Made by a program: the position numbers and the translations under genes. A DNA stretch of 64,000 bases from Affinundibacterium nitidum (lineage in GTDB: Bacteria > Pseudomonadota > Gammaproteobacteria > Burkholderiales > Burkholderiaceae_D), in NCBI RefSeq assembly GCF_014284155.1, contig NZ_JACOFZ010000002.1, forward strand, positions 344,711 through 408,710, in the 5' to 3' direction. This document shows, one piece after another, positions 1 to 9,434 of the stretch; positions within the stretch are counted from its first letter, which is position 1; each line of letters starts with the position of its first letter. The notes below the pieces were generated by a model. The model worked only from the letters and a program-made list of their open reading frames with translations. It ran no database searches and was not told the DNA's origin.

Positions 1-1
1 T

Positions 2-898
2 GCAGGCGCTGTTAGCTGGCCGACACCAGTCTTGGGCAAATACACATTGACCATCACTGCAAAAGACACGCTTTCCGGCCTATCTGGTTCTGGTGTTTAT
101 ACTGTCACGATTGTTAATCCACCAGCACCAATCGTAAGCGCACAAACTATTAACGGCAAAGTAGGAACTGCACTCAGCTTTACACCGAGTGTCGTTGCTT
201 CTAACCCAGTAAGCTTTACCTTAACTGGGGCACCTTCCGGTATGAGTATCAGCAGCACTGGGGTGGTGAGCTGGGCGACGCCAATACTCGGCACTTACAA
301 TGTCAGTGTTACCGCCAAAGACAATGCAACCGGACTCAGTGGGCAAGCAAATATTACGGTGACAATCACCAACCCACCAGCGCCCGTAGTCACAGCCCAA
401 ACGATCAATGGCACCGTAGGCACGGCATTAAGTTTCACACCGCAAGTTACCGCTTCAAATCCAGTCAGCTATAGCATGACGGGCGCACCATCGGGCATGA
501 ACATCGCAAGCGCTGGGGCTATTGCTTGGGCTTCGCCTGTTGCAGGAACCTATAACGTGACGATCATCGCGAAAGACATTAAGACTGGTCTGAGCGGCCA
601 AGCAACAATCACTTTCGTCATTAGTGTTGCTGGTCCAGTCATTACAGCACCTGCACAGAATGGTGTCGCTGGTAAGCCATTGAGTGGCAGCATCACCATT
701 ACAGATCCTGGTGTGAGCTATATTTCTGTATCAATCAGCGGCGTTCCTCTCGGCATGTCGATGGCGATGAATGGCATGAGCATTACCACGAATTGGGCGT
801 CTCCAGTGACAGGCTCCTACACCATGAAGGTAACCGTGACAGATTCGGCCGGGCGCACTGCGACCGCAGATGTACCAATTACAATTGCAGCAAAATAG
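2..898 (+). CDS. Ig-like repeat protein, C-terminal part (5' end outside window)
   Basis: The reading frame is open from the window edge, so the start is missing. The visible 298 or so residues hold the end of one domain, then two near-identical domains of about 95 residues, each starting AP(I/V)V(S/T)AQTING and containing TGAPSGM and GTYNV, and a third diverged domain that ends the protein. This resembles the putative Ig / cadherin-like domains (He_PIG type) of large exported or surface proteins. No enzyme motif or membrane anchor is seen in the visible part. The role is probably structural or adhesive (inference). A strong terminator follows at 945-980. Confidence 0.75.
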   Translation, partial: AGAVSWPTPVLGKYTLTITAKDTLSGLSGSGVYTVTIVNPPAPIVSAQTINGKVGTALSFTPSVVASNPVSFTLTGAPSGMSISSTGVVSWATPILGTYNVSVTAKDNATGLSGQANITVTITNPPAPVVTAQTINGTVGTALSFTPQVTASNPVSYSMTGAPSGMNIASAGAIAWASPVAGTYNVTIIAKDIKTGLSGQATITFVISVAGPVITAPAQNGVAGKPLSGSITITDPGVSYISVSISGVPLGMSMAMNGMSITTNWASPVTGSYTMKVTVTDSAGRTATADVPITIAAK

Positions 899-944
899 TT
901 TCTCCCCCCAAGGTAGTTGATGTAAGCAAGCAAAAGTGACTATG

Positions 945-980
945 CGGCGTACACGTTCCAAGCGTGTACGCCGTTTTTTT
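945..980 (+). terminator. Rho-independent terminator after the Ig-like protein
   Basis: A perfect 11-bp stem (945-955 with 963-973) encloses a 7-nt loop and is followed by seven T. It lies 47 nt after the stop codon of the Ig-like repeat gene. Confidence 0.9.
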
Positions 981-1074
981 GTTTTCAGAAAAATGACGAG
1001 AAGTCCGGTTTTACCCTAAAATCTCGGCATTCATGCACATCTGTGCTGTTGTGAACTACATTTAGGAATACATT

Positions 1075-2223
1075 TTGGAACTCTTGCATATTGATTGTCT
1101 CGGTAAGCCATTGCGCTTGCGCGCCTCGATGGCTGGTTGGCAGCAACTAAGCTGGGACACCCACATCGTTGCTGAACAACCGGCAACTGGCTACAGCGAA
1201 GGTCATTTTAGTCACGCATTTGAGATTCAAATCGCGGCGCCGAGTAACACACCGAACGACAACGCAATCCCGAACGATGCAACGCCGGCACTACCGCAAC
1301 TCGCGCGAGTTCGTTTGGAAGTCGATCTACAATGGCAAGACTTCAAATGTAACTATCAGTTATTTGTGAACGATGAACTGGTATCGAGCGGTACTCGTAA
1401 CGCGACAGACATGCAGCAAAGTGCGCCGCAACCCGCGCCAGACAGTATTAAACTCAAAACACGCGGCAATAGCTTTGGCTTATTTGCAATGCTGCTCAAG
1501 CTTCTCCAAAGCGCCAAATTCGTCAAGGTAGCATTGGCTGGTCTCACTTTAGCAACCTATAGTGCGATCTTCTCGTTTCAGTTTGCACTTGCATTGATCG
1601 CGTGTCTCGTTGTACATGAATATGGGCACGTTCACGCCATGAAACATTTCGGCATCAAGACCAAGGGCTTTTATTTGATCCCATTTTTCGGTGGCATGGC
1701 GCTGACCGATGAGAAAATCAACACGCGCTGGCAAGATGTGGTGATCTCGATCATGGGACCAACCTTTGGCCTTATCCTATCCTTGATCTTGTGGGGAGTT
1801 TATCTTGTCACCGACAACATCTTCATCGCCAATCTCGCCAACTTCAATGCTTTCCTCAACCTGATCAATCTGATTCCAGTATTGCCGCTCGATGGTGGAC
1901 ATGTCGTCAAGAGCGTTTCCTTCTCCGCCAGTACCCGTATCGCGACAATTTTGCTATCTCTCGGTACCGTACTAGGAATTTTCATAAGCTATCAACTAGG
2001 TCTATTCTTTCTTGCCTTTGTATTGTTCATAGGCACCTTGGATATCGTGGTTGAATGGCGTCAGCGCCATCATAGTTTGCTCTTGCCAATGAACCGCTAC
2101 GGGCAGATCGTATCGGTGGTTTGGTATGTCGCTACCATGGCTATTTTGGTTGGCATTATTTGGCACTTTGCACAAACAGGCGACCCCTTACTCTCCTCAC
2201 CCTTTGCTATTCTCAAGAATTAA
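1075..2223 (+). CDS. Site-2 protease family (M50) membrane metalloprotease
   Basis: The protein has 382 residues. A hydrophilic N-terminal part of about 150 residues precedes a multi-spanning membrane domain. The zinc site HEYGH is at residues 181-185 and the second M50 signature, LPLDGGH, has its Asp at 273. M50 enzymes cut substrates within the membrane; the substrate here is unknown. The hydrophilic N-terminal extension is not part of the M50 core. The start is TTG, chosen because AGGA sits 7 nt upstream and no ATG lies nearby. The gene is monocistronic, between two terminators, and convergent with the S9 peptidase gene. Confidence 0.8.
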   Translation: MELLHIDCLGKPLRLRASMAGWQQLSWDTHIVAEQPATGYSEGHFSHAFEIQIAAPSNTPNDNAIPNDATPALPQLARVRLEVDLQWQDFKCNYQLFVNDELVSSGTRNATDMQQSAPQPAPDSIKLKTRGNSFGLFAMLLKLLQSAKFVKVALAGLTLATYSAIFSFQFALALIACLVVHEYGHVHAMKHFGIKTKGFYLIPFFGGMALTDEKINTRWQDVVISIMGPTFGLILSLILWGVYLVTDNIFIANLANFNAFLNLINLIPVLPLDGGHVVKSVSFSASTRIATILLSLGTVLGIFISYQLGLFFLAFVLFIGTLDIVVEWRQRHHSLLLPMNRYGQIVSVVWYVATMAILVGIIWHFAQTGDPLLSSPFAILKN

Positions 2224-2255
2224 TCGCAAGAATTCAGCAAACTCAGCTCAAATAA

Positions 2256-2285
2256 AAAAGGCTCAGAATATTTTCTGAGCCTTTT
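2256..2285. terminator. Bidirectional terminator between convergent genes
   Basis: A perfect 12-bp stem (2256-2267 with 2274-2285) with a 6-nt loop begins in A-rich and ends in T-rich sequence. It can therefore stop transcripts of both the M50 protease gene (+) and the S9 peptidase gene (-). Confidence 0.85.
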
Positions 2286-2304
2286 AATTTTTTATTACAA
2301 CAAT

Positions 2305-5300
2305 CTACTTACTGTCTGCTTTCACTGCCGGCTTTGCTTCAGGGGTTTTAAACATTCCCATTACATCCCGCTTACCGCGTTCGAGATAAGGTACAGGCTT
2401 GTCCATCCACTCAGGGCGCGCTTTGCCGAGTAAATAATGGTCAAAAAACTCTCCCATGTGTACCGTGAAATGCTTGATATTGTCGCGATCACGAAGTCCA
2501 TGTTTCTCGCCATTGTAGTTGAACCAATAAGCCTCTTTATTCAAACGGCGCAGGGCGGAGAAAAACTCAATCGCTTGATACCAAGGCACAGCATCATCAT
2601 CGTCATTGTGTACTGTTAAGTAAGGTGTCTTCACTTTATCAATTTGGAATATCGGTGAATTTTCCACGTACTTCGACGTACTATCCCAAGGAGTGCCACC
2701 AATACGACTCTGGCCACGTTCGTATTGGAACGCACGACTCACACCAGCGCCCCAACGAATGCCACCATAACCGCTGACCATATTTGCCATCGATGCGCCG
2801 GCCTCAGCCGCGCGGAACATATCGGTACGCGTCAACAGATAGTTGATTTGATATGCGCCCCAGCTATGTCCCTGAATACCGACACGTTTCGGGTCTACGT
2901 AGCCTTGCGCCAAAACAGTTTTGACCGCAGGTAGAACGGTGTTCAGTGCGCTCTTTCCAGGGTAACCTGTGGTGTAGACGATATCTGGACGTAGCACGAT
3001 ATAGCCATTACTGACGTAACGCGTGACGTTGATATTTTGTGCTGGTGATGGTGGTACATAACGATGTAAGTTATCGGTCATCTTTTCATAGATATAGACC
3101 ATCATCGGATATTTCTTTTTCGGGTCGAAATTCTCCGGCTTCGCAATCAGTGCCTTCAATTTCTTACCATCGGCGCTGACGTATTCGATCTGCTCTTGCG
3201 TACCCCAATTGAATTGTTCTTGCTGTGGATTAGCCTGGCTAATTTTATCCACTTTAGCAAAATTTAAACGACTACTCCACAAATCTGGGAACTCGGTAAA
3301 ACTCTGCTGGGTAAAGAGAATGCGGTCACTATCTTTCGCCTTCAGTACGTTAGAAATCAATTTATCAGCATAGATTAAACGGCTCGGTGCGCCAGGCTGT
3401 TTTGGATCGAGCTGATAGTATCCGGTCGCATGGGTGACATCATGCTCTGCCGACAGCAACCACGGTTGATCAGAAGGTAAAGCCTTACTTTCTGGTGAAC
3501 GTTTGTTATCGCCCAAATATACGTAGCGCAATGCTGTTTGATTTTTCTTTCCCCAACCCGAAGTCAAGTTCTTGCTGGCTTTATCAGCGAGATTCACTGA
3601 CCACAGATCGAATTGATCATACAAGACCACGGTCGCATCATTTTCTGTCCAACCAGCGACGCCGTATGGTGGTTTGAGATCCGGCGTATCACGCTCTTGG
3701 TCTTCAAAGCGAGTTTTGATTTGACTGCTAATCTCTTGCTTTTTACCGGTACTTGTATCGTAAGTCCACCATTGACTCTTCACACCATCAAAGCTCAACA
3801 GGAACTTACCTGCGGGTGAAAGTTGCGGCATGAACGCTGCTTTTTCGATCAGCATCTTGGACTGGCCATTACGCAAATCGACTGCATAGGCGTCGTAATA
3901 TAATTTATCCCAAGACATCAAATGACGGTAAGGTAAACTGCTAATACCGAGCGCAAATTGCGCGTTTTCATTGACCATCAATTGCGGCATATTTTTATTC
4001 GCCAGTTGGATGAAACGGCGATCACTCAGATGTACCACTGCACGATAATTGCGTTGTTTATCACGCTCAGCATTGACCTTTTGCACTGACTGCAACTCTG
4101 GATCCTTCCAATGCCAAAGGTCGACTTTCATTGGCTCGGGTGCATTCTTAGGATCTGGTTTCGCGACCTCCGCAGTACTCAAGAACAAACGTTGTCCGTC
4201 TTTACTAAAGACGAGATCTGCATGTTCACTGGGTGCCCAATTCAAAGGCATGCCAGGACTAGTCGCATCGACCACCAATTGCGCAGAACCAGTTGCATCA
4301 GTCCACAGATACAAGGCAAATTGCGCCGGAGTAGTGTCTGCTTTATCTTCCGCTTTAGCAGCGGGTTTACTCGCCGCAATGTCGGCGCCTTTATCGCCAG
4401 CCTTAGCTTTCGATTCTTGCGCCTTCTTCTTCGCTTGATCATCGCGATTGGTCAAGAAAGCGAGTTGCTTACCTTCGTCGTCGAAACGCAGATGCTTATA
4501 ACTGCCTGCACCACTTAATAAGGCACGCGAACTCGCTTCAGACGTTTGGAAAACATACACACCTTCAGATTCAGGATTACTTACAATTGCAACGTCTTTT
4601 ACCTCGGTCTCCGCGGATTTAACTACATCTTTTGGCGCCTCTTTACCTACCTCCCTCGCAGGCTCTTTCACAGACACTGAATAAGCCAAAACTGAACCAG
4701 ACTTATTCCAGACAAAATCAGCCACATCTTTCAAGCTATGCTTTTTGTTAGCAACCAAGTCCCACACGAGCAACTCTGTTCCTGCCTCTTTCTTTTTTGC
4801 AGCGCCTGTGGCACCAGCAGCCCCAGTAGCTTGGTCTTGCTCAGCATCGTCCGCATCTTTCGCTATTGGCGCAGCATCTTTCTTACTGTCTTTCACTGCT
4901 TCCAACAAAACAGCAAGGAAATTTCCACCTTCTTCAGGCACACTGAATTTCTTCACGCGTTCAAGGCTTTCGACTTTACCCGTGGCCAAATCCATGAAAC
5001 CCACGCCAGGCTTAGGCGCATCCTCCGGCTTTTTCTTTTCCTTCTTCGCCTTATCGAGATCAGCTCGGGTCGGCGCAATGGCGAATACTAGGTAATTTCC
5101 ATCGGACGTAAAAACTGGTGTGATGCCACGCGGGGAACGCCATTCACGGCCATCCTGCAAATTCTTAACCACCACTTCACCGTCAGACTCTTGTCCATGC
5201 AGAGCGTATGCCGCCCAGATACCATCTCGGCTAAGGACAGGCGTTTGTATGCTACGCCAAGTGGCATAGACATCATGCGTGATCATTTTTTTTACGCCAT

Positions 5301-5460
5301 TTTGAATGGCGGTTTCGGCCTTTGGCTTACTCCCTACCGTATCTTGTGCCAAGCCTGCCGAGCTCAGCGACAGGCCAAGCACTAAGGCAATCGCTGTTAC
5401 GCCGATCTTACTGCCAGTCCAATGCAACTGCTTCGCAGTGCTGAAAACGTTTGTTTGCAT
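2305..5460 (-). CDS. Prolyl oligopeptidase family (S9) exported serine peptidase
   Basis: The protein has 1051 residues with an N-terminal signal peptide ending near SSAGLAQ. A beta-propeller-like region covers most of the protein, followed by a C-terminal alpha/beta hydrolase domain. The nucleophile is in GHSWGAY (Ser near residue 866), the acid in HNDDDDAVPW and the His in EKHGLRDR. Two Lys/Ala/Asp-rich low-complexity stretches interrupt the propeller (about residues 190-235 and 345-390) and lengthen it. The start at MQTN was chosen over an upstream ATG because GGAG lies 6 nt before it. It follows the 5512-6279 gene at 51 nt, probably in one operon, and acts in the periplasm or outside the cell. 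The peptide substrate is unknown. Confidence 0.85.
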   Translation of the reverse strand: MQTNVFSTAKQLHWTGSKIGVTAIALVLGLSLSSAGLAQDTVGSKPKAETAIQNGVKKMITHDVYATWRSIQTPVLSRDGIWAAYALHGQESDGEVVVKNLQDGREWRSPRGITPVFTSDGNYLVFAIAPTRADLDKAKKEKKKPEDAPKPGVGFMDLATGKVESLERVKKFSVPEEGGNFLAVLLEAVKDSKKDAAPIAKDADDAEQDQATGAAGATGAAKKKEAGTELLVWDLVANKKHSLKDVADFVWNKSGSVLAYSVSVKEPAREVGKEAPKDVVKSAETEVKDVAIVSNPESEGVYVFQTSEASSRALLSGAGSYKHLRFDDEGKQLAFLTNRDDQAKKKAQESKAKAGDKGADIAASKPAAKAEDKADTTPAQFALYLWTDATGSAQLVVDATSPGMPLNWAPSEHADLVFSKDGQRLFLSTAEVAKPDPKNAPEPMKVDLWHWKDPELQSVQKVNAERDKQRNYRAVVHLSDRRFIQLANKNMPQLMVNENAQFALGISSLPYRHLMSWDKLYYDAYAVDLRNGQSKMLIEKAAFMPQLSPAGKFLLSFDGVKSQWWTYDTSTGKKQEISSQIKTRFEDQERDTPDLKPPYGVAGWTENDATVVLYDQFDLWSVNLADKASKNLTSGWGKKNQTALRYVYLGDNKRSPESKALPSDQPWLLSAEHDVTHATGYYQLDPKQPGAPSRLIYADKLISNVLKAKDSDRILFTQQSFTEFPDLWSSRLNFAKVDKISQANPQQEQFNWGTQEQIEYVSADGKKLKALIAKPENFDPKKKYPMMVYIYEKMTDNLHRYVPPSPAQNINVTRYVSNGYIVLRPDIVYTTGYPGKSALNTVLPAVKTVLAQGYVDPKRVGIQGHSWGAYQINYLLTRTDMFRAAEAGASMANMVSGYGGIRWGAGVSRAFQYERGQSRIGGTPWDSTSKYVENSPIFQIDKVKTPYLTVHNDDDDAVPWYQAIEFFSALRRLNKEAYWFNYNGEKHGLRDRDNIKHFTVHMGEFFDHYLLGKARPEWMDKPVPYLERGKRDVMGMFKTPEAKPAVKADSK

Positions 5461-5511
5461 CAATTTCTCCATCTTAAGTCAGCACTGCGTAATAGGCATG
5501 TGCTGTTTTCC

Positions 5512-6279
5512 TTAACCTTGAATTTGCAAAGTTTTGACAACCTTGCCTTCACCTTTTTCGCCCATACCGGAACCGCTGTTTTTATTCTCTTTCTTTACCG
5601 CGACTAAGCGATCGCCGACCACGCCATATACCCACTCCTCTTCATTCTTGAGATCAAAACTGACCACCAAGAATGCACGGCCGTGAACATTTTGAGCACT
5701 GCGACTCGCTAAAGGCGTGCCATCAGCGGCTATCCACACGTCAAGTGAGCCTTCAAATTTTTTCATGTACTTGCGATCGCGCTCCGGCAACTTGTCCATC
5801 GATAATTCGAAGTTCAGTACACGCGCAGGCTTACCGCCGTAGGTATCATTGCGTTCGCCCTTGAAGTTTGCTTTATCCATAATGCGGCTTAAAGACGAAG
5901 CTGCAAATAGCATAGGACGTAAGGCGGACGAGTTGACCTCGCTCAAGGCGCTTAGTGTAGGAGTCTTGGCTTTACTGTCTTTTTCTTTCAGGCGCTCTTC
6001 TGCCTCGAGTTTGCTCAGCATATCTTTGCTGTACAAGACTTGTAAGCCACGCGCGCCTTCTTCCAAGCTCACTACGGCATGACCAGCATTTTCCTCAGCG
6101 TCCTTGCCGTCCCCTTGACGATTCCAGGTCCGAGCCTCGACCACAGCTTTTAAAGGAGTTTGACCTTGCAGGCGCGCCAAAGCTGACTTCAAGTCAGACA
6201 AGCCATCAGCGTGGGCCATGCTACTCAGTAGAGATAAAAACAGGCTGGAGACCAGCGCTGTGCGAATATTTGTTTGCAT
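5512..6279 (-). CDS. Exported protein of unknown function, partner of the S9 peptidase gene
   Basis: The protein has 255 residues and a clear signal peptide (MQTNIRTALV..., cleavage near MAHA). No family was recognised. The mature part is rich in charged residues, contains several Trp/Tyr near SLDVWIAADGTPLASR, and ends in a Gly/Lys-rich tail. The phrase ADGTPL and the predicted beta-rich C-terminal half suggest a periplasmic beta-sheet protein (inference). SD AAGGAT precedes the ATG. It is upstream of and co-directional with the S9 peptidase, so the two are probably transcribed together. Confidence 0.6.
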   Translation of the reverse strand: MQTNIRTALVSSLFLSLLSSMAHADGLSDLKSALARLQGQTPLKAVVEARTWNRQGDGKDAEENAGHAVVSLEEGARGLQVLYSKDMLSKLEAEERLKEKDSKAKTPTLSALSEVNSSALRPMLFAASSLSRIMDKANFKGERNDTYGGKPARVLNFELSMDKLPERDRKYMKKFEGSLDVWIAADGTPLASRSAQNVHGRAFLVVSFDLKNEEEWVYGVVGDRLVAVKKENKNSGSGMGEKGEGKVVKTLQIQG

Positions 6280-6356
6280 ACCTATCCTTCAATTCGATGT
6301 TCGTTCGCCTAAACTCTCGCGTGATGCCGTCAACGTCGTGTAGACATCTTCGACCA

Positions 6357-6962
6357 TCAAGACTTGCGAGAGTTCCCATCTACCTGTAAGGACGCAAGAT
6401 ATACTAATAACGCCGATTGTGCATCATCGGCAGCGTATTTCAATTGCTTTTGATTTAAGGTCAATGCAGACCAGTTAGAAGTAGAAATCCGTTTGGATTT
6501 TTGTAAGACTTGTCCAAAGTACTTTTCTACAGCGGCTTTCGCCCCCATCTGACGTTTGCGGTCGGTGCTCAAGGAACGAGACAAATCAAGCACTTTTTGT
6601 ACTTTGACCCCTAATTTATTGAGTAACCGTTGATTATCATCGCCTAGCCCAAAGCCCACTTTGAGAATGTCTGGCGATTCCAGTACCTCTTTCAACAACG
6701 CACGCGCTAACTCGACTTGAGCTTGCGTTACGATAGGAAAGAGGAATGCCCATTCTGGTGTCGCTAATTGCACCAGGTGTGGACCATCTGAATCTTGTCC
6801 ACGCATAAACACCGGCTTAGACTCTGTATCGAATCCGAGCACTGCTTCGGCTGTCAAATACAGGCGTGCTCGCTGTAAGCTCTGATCATCACTTACTAGT
6901 ATGATCTTTTGCTCTGGAATGCCAGCATAGCTCGGCAATTGCAGTTCAGGGGTTTCACTCAT
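6357..6962 (-). CDS. 3'-5' exonuclease domain protein (RNase D-like, DEDDy)
   Basis: The protein has 201 residues, only the exonuclease domain, without the HRDC domains of full-length RNase D. Motif I is GFDTES (Asp and Glu), motif II is in KVGFGLGDDNQ and motif III in KYAADDA, the Y-x3-D form of DEDDy nucleases. It probably trims RNA or single-stranded nucleic acid 3' ends; the substrate is unknown. The ATG at 6962 was preferred to an upstream TTG because AAGGTGG lies just before it. Confidence 0.8.
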   Translation of the reverse strand: MSETPELQLPSYAGIPEQKIILVSDDQSLQRARLYLTAEAVLGFDTESKPVFMRGQDSDGPHLVQLATPEWAFLFPIVTQAQVELARALLKEVLESPDILKVGFGLGDDNQRLLNKLGVKVQKVLDLSRSLSTDRKRQMGAKAAVEKYFGQVLQKSKRISTSNWSALTLNQKQLKYAADDAQSALLVYLASLQVDGNSRKS

Positions 6963-7031
6963 GCGCCACCTTGAGAACAATGTCGTGGTTATGCATTTCG
7001 ATCTGCCTCGACCTTATTTGTATCGCTGTAC

Positions 7032-7829
7032 TCATTGAGGACTAACAAAGAAAACCTGCTCACCGTTGATTTTAAATGCCGCGATCTGTTTGCGCCCTGC
7101 CTCTGAAGTCAGCCATTGGATCAAACTCATCGCACCTTTGTAATTAATATCTTTGTATTTGGCTGGATTAACGGCAATCACACCATAGGGGTTACGCATT
7201 TTTTCATCGCCCTCAAACAGAATCTTTAAACCTGTTTTCGCTTTGTAGGCGTAGTAAGTTGCACGATCACTCAGTGTATATGCTTGCATTTCCGCACTCA
7301 TATTCAGCACTTCACCCATGCCTAAGCCTGCAGAAACATAGGCTGCACCTTTCGGTTTATCGCCCAAAAGTTTCCAATACTTTTGCTCCATGACTTCGGT
7401 GCCAGAGTTGTCGCCACGAGAGACAAATCCCTGTTTAGCATCAACGATTTTCTTCAGCGCCTGCATTAAGTCTTTCTCTTTCTTCACGCCAGCAGGGTCA
7501 TTTTCAGGCCCAACGATGACGAAGTCGTTAAACATGACGTCACGTCGATTCACGCCATGGCCGGCGGCGACAAATTGATCTTCGGCTTCACGTGCATGCA
7601 CTAGAGCGACATCCACATCACCATTTTTGGCGAGCTCGAGTGCTTTCCCTGTTCCGACGGCGATCACCTGTACCTTAAATTTGGATTCGGCTTCGAATGC
7701 AGGCAAGATCGCTTTCAACAAACCCGAGTTTTCAGTGCTGGTGGTGGTCGACAACTTTAATATCTCTTGCGCCCATGTCGGCAAACTCAACGCAGCCAAC
7801 AAACATAACACTATGTATTTAGATTTCAC
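7032..7829 (-). CDS. tupA: Tungstate ABC transporter, substrate-binding protein
   Basis: The protein has 265 residues with a signal peptide ending at PTWAQ. Right after it comes LSTTTSTENSG, the oxyanion-binding TTTS motif typical of TupA-type tungstate binders; AVGTGKALELAKNGDVDVALVHA is another family hallmark, here given in part only. The periplasmic protein captures tungstate for the TupB/TupC importer encoded just upstream. The start is GTG with AGGAG 7 nt before it. It is the last gene of the order tupB-tupC-tupA, 31 nt after tupC. Confidence 0.85.
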   Translation of the reverse strand: MKSKYIVLCLLAALSLPTWAQEILKLSTTTSTENSGLLKAILPAFEAESKFKVQVIAVGTGKALELAKNGDVDVALVHAREAEDQFVAAGHGVNRRDVMFNDFVIVGPENDPAGVKKEKDLMQALKKIVDAKQGFVSRGDNSGTEVMEQKYWKLLGDKPKGAAYVSAGLGMGEVLNMSAEMQAYTLSDRATYYAYKAKTGLKILFEGDEKMRNPYGVIAVNPAKYKDINYKGAMSLIQWLTSEAGRKQIAAFKINGEQVFFVSPQ

Positions 7830-7860
7830 GGTGACTCCTGACGGTGGCGGTATTCATTTC

Positions 7861-8526
7861 TCAATCGCTATTGTCGCGTACTTCTATTTTCCCTGCTCGT
7901 AACTTTAAATGCTGTGTTTGTGGGAGATGAATCAAATCTCTATCGTGGCAGGCCATCAGCACCGTCTTCCCTTCGTTAATTAAATCGGGAATCAAGGCTA
8001 TCACTTGCTCGCGCGCGATTCCATCGAGATTCGAAGTTGGCTCATCAAGTAGCAATAAGCGTGGCTCCAAAACCTTAGCTCGCGCTAGCGCAATTTTTTG
8101 TTTTTCACCGCCCGATAGACCTTGCGGGAAACGATCACGAATCGCTTGCAATCCTGTCCAAGCTAAGGCTTCTTCCGTTTTTTTCTGCACTTCTGCGCGG
8201 GGTAAGGATCGCAAGCGCAAACCATACGAAATATTATCTGCCACACTCATCTGAAACATGATTGGATGCTGATGCACGTACACAATCTCGGCGCGCAAAT
8301 GAGCTGGGTAGCGATTCCATGTCAGTGCTTGGCCGCACCACTCTGCGTGCTCAATGTCGGCTAATTCAAGGCCTGCCAAAATACGCATCAACACTGTTTT
8401 TCCAACGCCATTCACGCCGGTCAGGACATAAGCACTTGCCTGCTCTAATTGAAAATTATCCATCTCAAGCAAGGCTTGATCACCAAAAGATTTACGTAGT
8501 TTTTTTATGCTTAGGAGCACACTCAT
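7861..8526 (-). CDS. tupC: Tungstate ABC transporter, ATP-binding protein
   Basis: The 221-residue ATPase has Walker A GVNGVGKT, signature LSGGEKQK, Walker B LLLLDEPTSNLD and the switch His in ACHDRD. The start ATG overlaps the tupB stop as ATGA, so translation is probably coupled. A longer frame starting upstream was rejected because it would run into tupB without a ribosome-binding site. It powers tungstate import through TupB. Confidence 0.85.
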   Translation of the reverse strand: MSVLLSIKKLRKSFGDQALLEMDNFQLEQASAYVLTGVNGVGKTVLMRILAGLELADIEHAEWCGQALTWNRYPAHLRAEIVYVHQHPIMFQMSVADNISYGLRLRSLPRAEVQKKTEEALAWTGLQAIRDRFPQGLSGGEKQKIALARAKVLEPRLLLLDEPTSNLDGIAREQVIALIPDLINEGKTVLMACHDRDLIHLPQTQHLKLRAGKIEVRDNSD

Positions 8527-9242
8527 CGCACGCCCCCCGATTTTCCAAGATCGCCTTGTACGAACAGCAGTGCTGCATTCATCAACAGTGCGAAACACAA
8601 CAACACGAGACCCAGTGCGATGCCTTGCGCAAATTCACCTTTGCTGGTTTCTAAAGCAATCGCTGTGGTCATTGTTCTAGTCGCGCCAGCGATATTGCCG
8701 CCGACCATCATGGCGCAGCCGACTTCTGAAATGACGCGCCCAAAAGCATGAATGAGTGCTGCTACGACAGCGAAGCGGCATTCAATTAGCAAACGCCACA
8801 TGACTTGAGTTGGCGTAGCTCCCAGAGAAACGGCTGTTTCTGCCAGCCTAGGGTCACTACTTTGTACCGCACTCATCACGAATGCCACAATGATCGGAAA
8901 CGCCATTAAGGCTTGGCCGAGAACTAGGGCTTTGCTGGTGAATAACCAATGCCACTGACCTAATGCACCATGGCGCGATAGCAGCATGTACAACAGCAAA
9001 CCGATGAGCACTGTAGGAAAGGCTAAACTCGTTTGCAACAGCCAAACTAAGAAACGGCGACCGCGAAAAGAGCTCACCGCCATCGCATATCCACAGACAA
9101 TAGCGAACGGTGAAGCAATTAAAAGCGCAAGCACAGAAGTGCGCATTGATAAAGCAACGATGCCCCATAAATCAGCATCACCTTGCAACAATAACTGCAA
9201 GGCGCTCAGAAATGCCTGAAACAATCCGGAATCACTACTCAC
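8523..9242 (-). CDS. tupB: Tungstate ABC transporter, permease
   Basis: The 239-residue inner-membrane protein has about five to six hydrophobic segments. The EAA loop that contacts the ATPase is AETAVSLGATPTQVMWRLL. It starts at GTG behind a strong GGGAGAGG site. It is first in the tupBCA operon. Tungsten enzymes such as some formate or aldehyde oxidoreductases would need it; none is in the window. Confidence 0.85.
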   Translation of the reverse strand: MSSDSGLFQAFLSALQLLLQGDADLWGIVALSMRTSVLALLIASPFAIVCGYAMAVSSFRGRRFLVWLLQTSLAFPTVLIGLLLYMLLSRHGALGQWHWLFTSKALVLGQALMAFPIIVAFVMSAVQSSDPRLAETAVSLGATPTQVMWRLLIECRFAVVAALIHAFGRVISEVGCAMMVGGNIAGATRTMTTAIALETSKGEFAQGIALGLVLLCFALLMNAALLFVQGDLGKSGGVR

Positions 9243-9373
9243 GGCCTCTCCCTTGAAGGGGATTGGTACAAGTGAGTAACGAAAGAAAATAAAGGAAATA
9301 ACATACTGTCATCATAGAGAAGGCAGCCTGAAAGCGCAATCTCCTAGCAAACAGATATCAGTTCAACCGCCAA

Positions 9374-9416
9374 TAAAAAAACGACCGGTGCTCAGCACAC
9401 GCGGTCGCTTTTTTAT
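9374..9416 (-). terminator. Terminator after the DUF2807-like gene
   Basis: An imperfect hairpin with GCGACCG/CGGTCG arms and A- and T-runs on either side follows the stop at 9435. It reads as a terminator on the minus strand and may also work on the plus strand. Confidence 0.7.
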
Positions 9417-9434
9417 TATTCCAGTTGGTATTCG

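Noticed and set aside
4049-5095. Plus-strand frames of 116-135 residues inside the S9 peptidase gene
   Set aside because: They are antisense to a well-supported gene, rich in Ser/Ala by mirror of the Lys/Ala inserts, and lack start signals.
8857-9168. 103-residue minus-strand frame within tupB
   Set aside because: It overlaps the permease in another frame and shows no coherent protein features.
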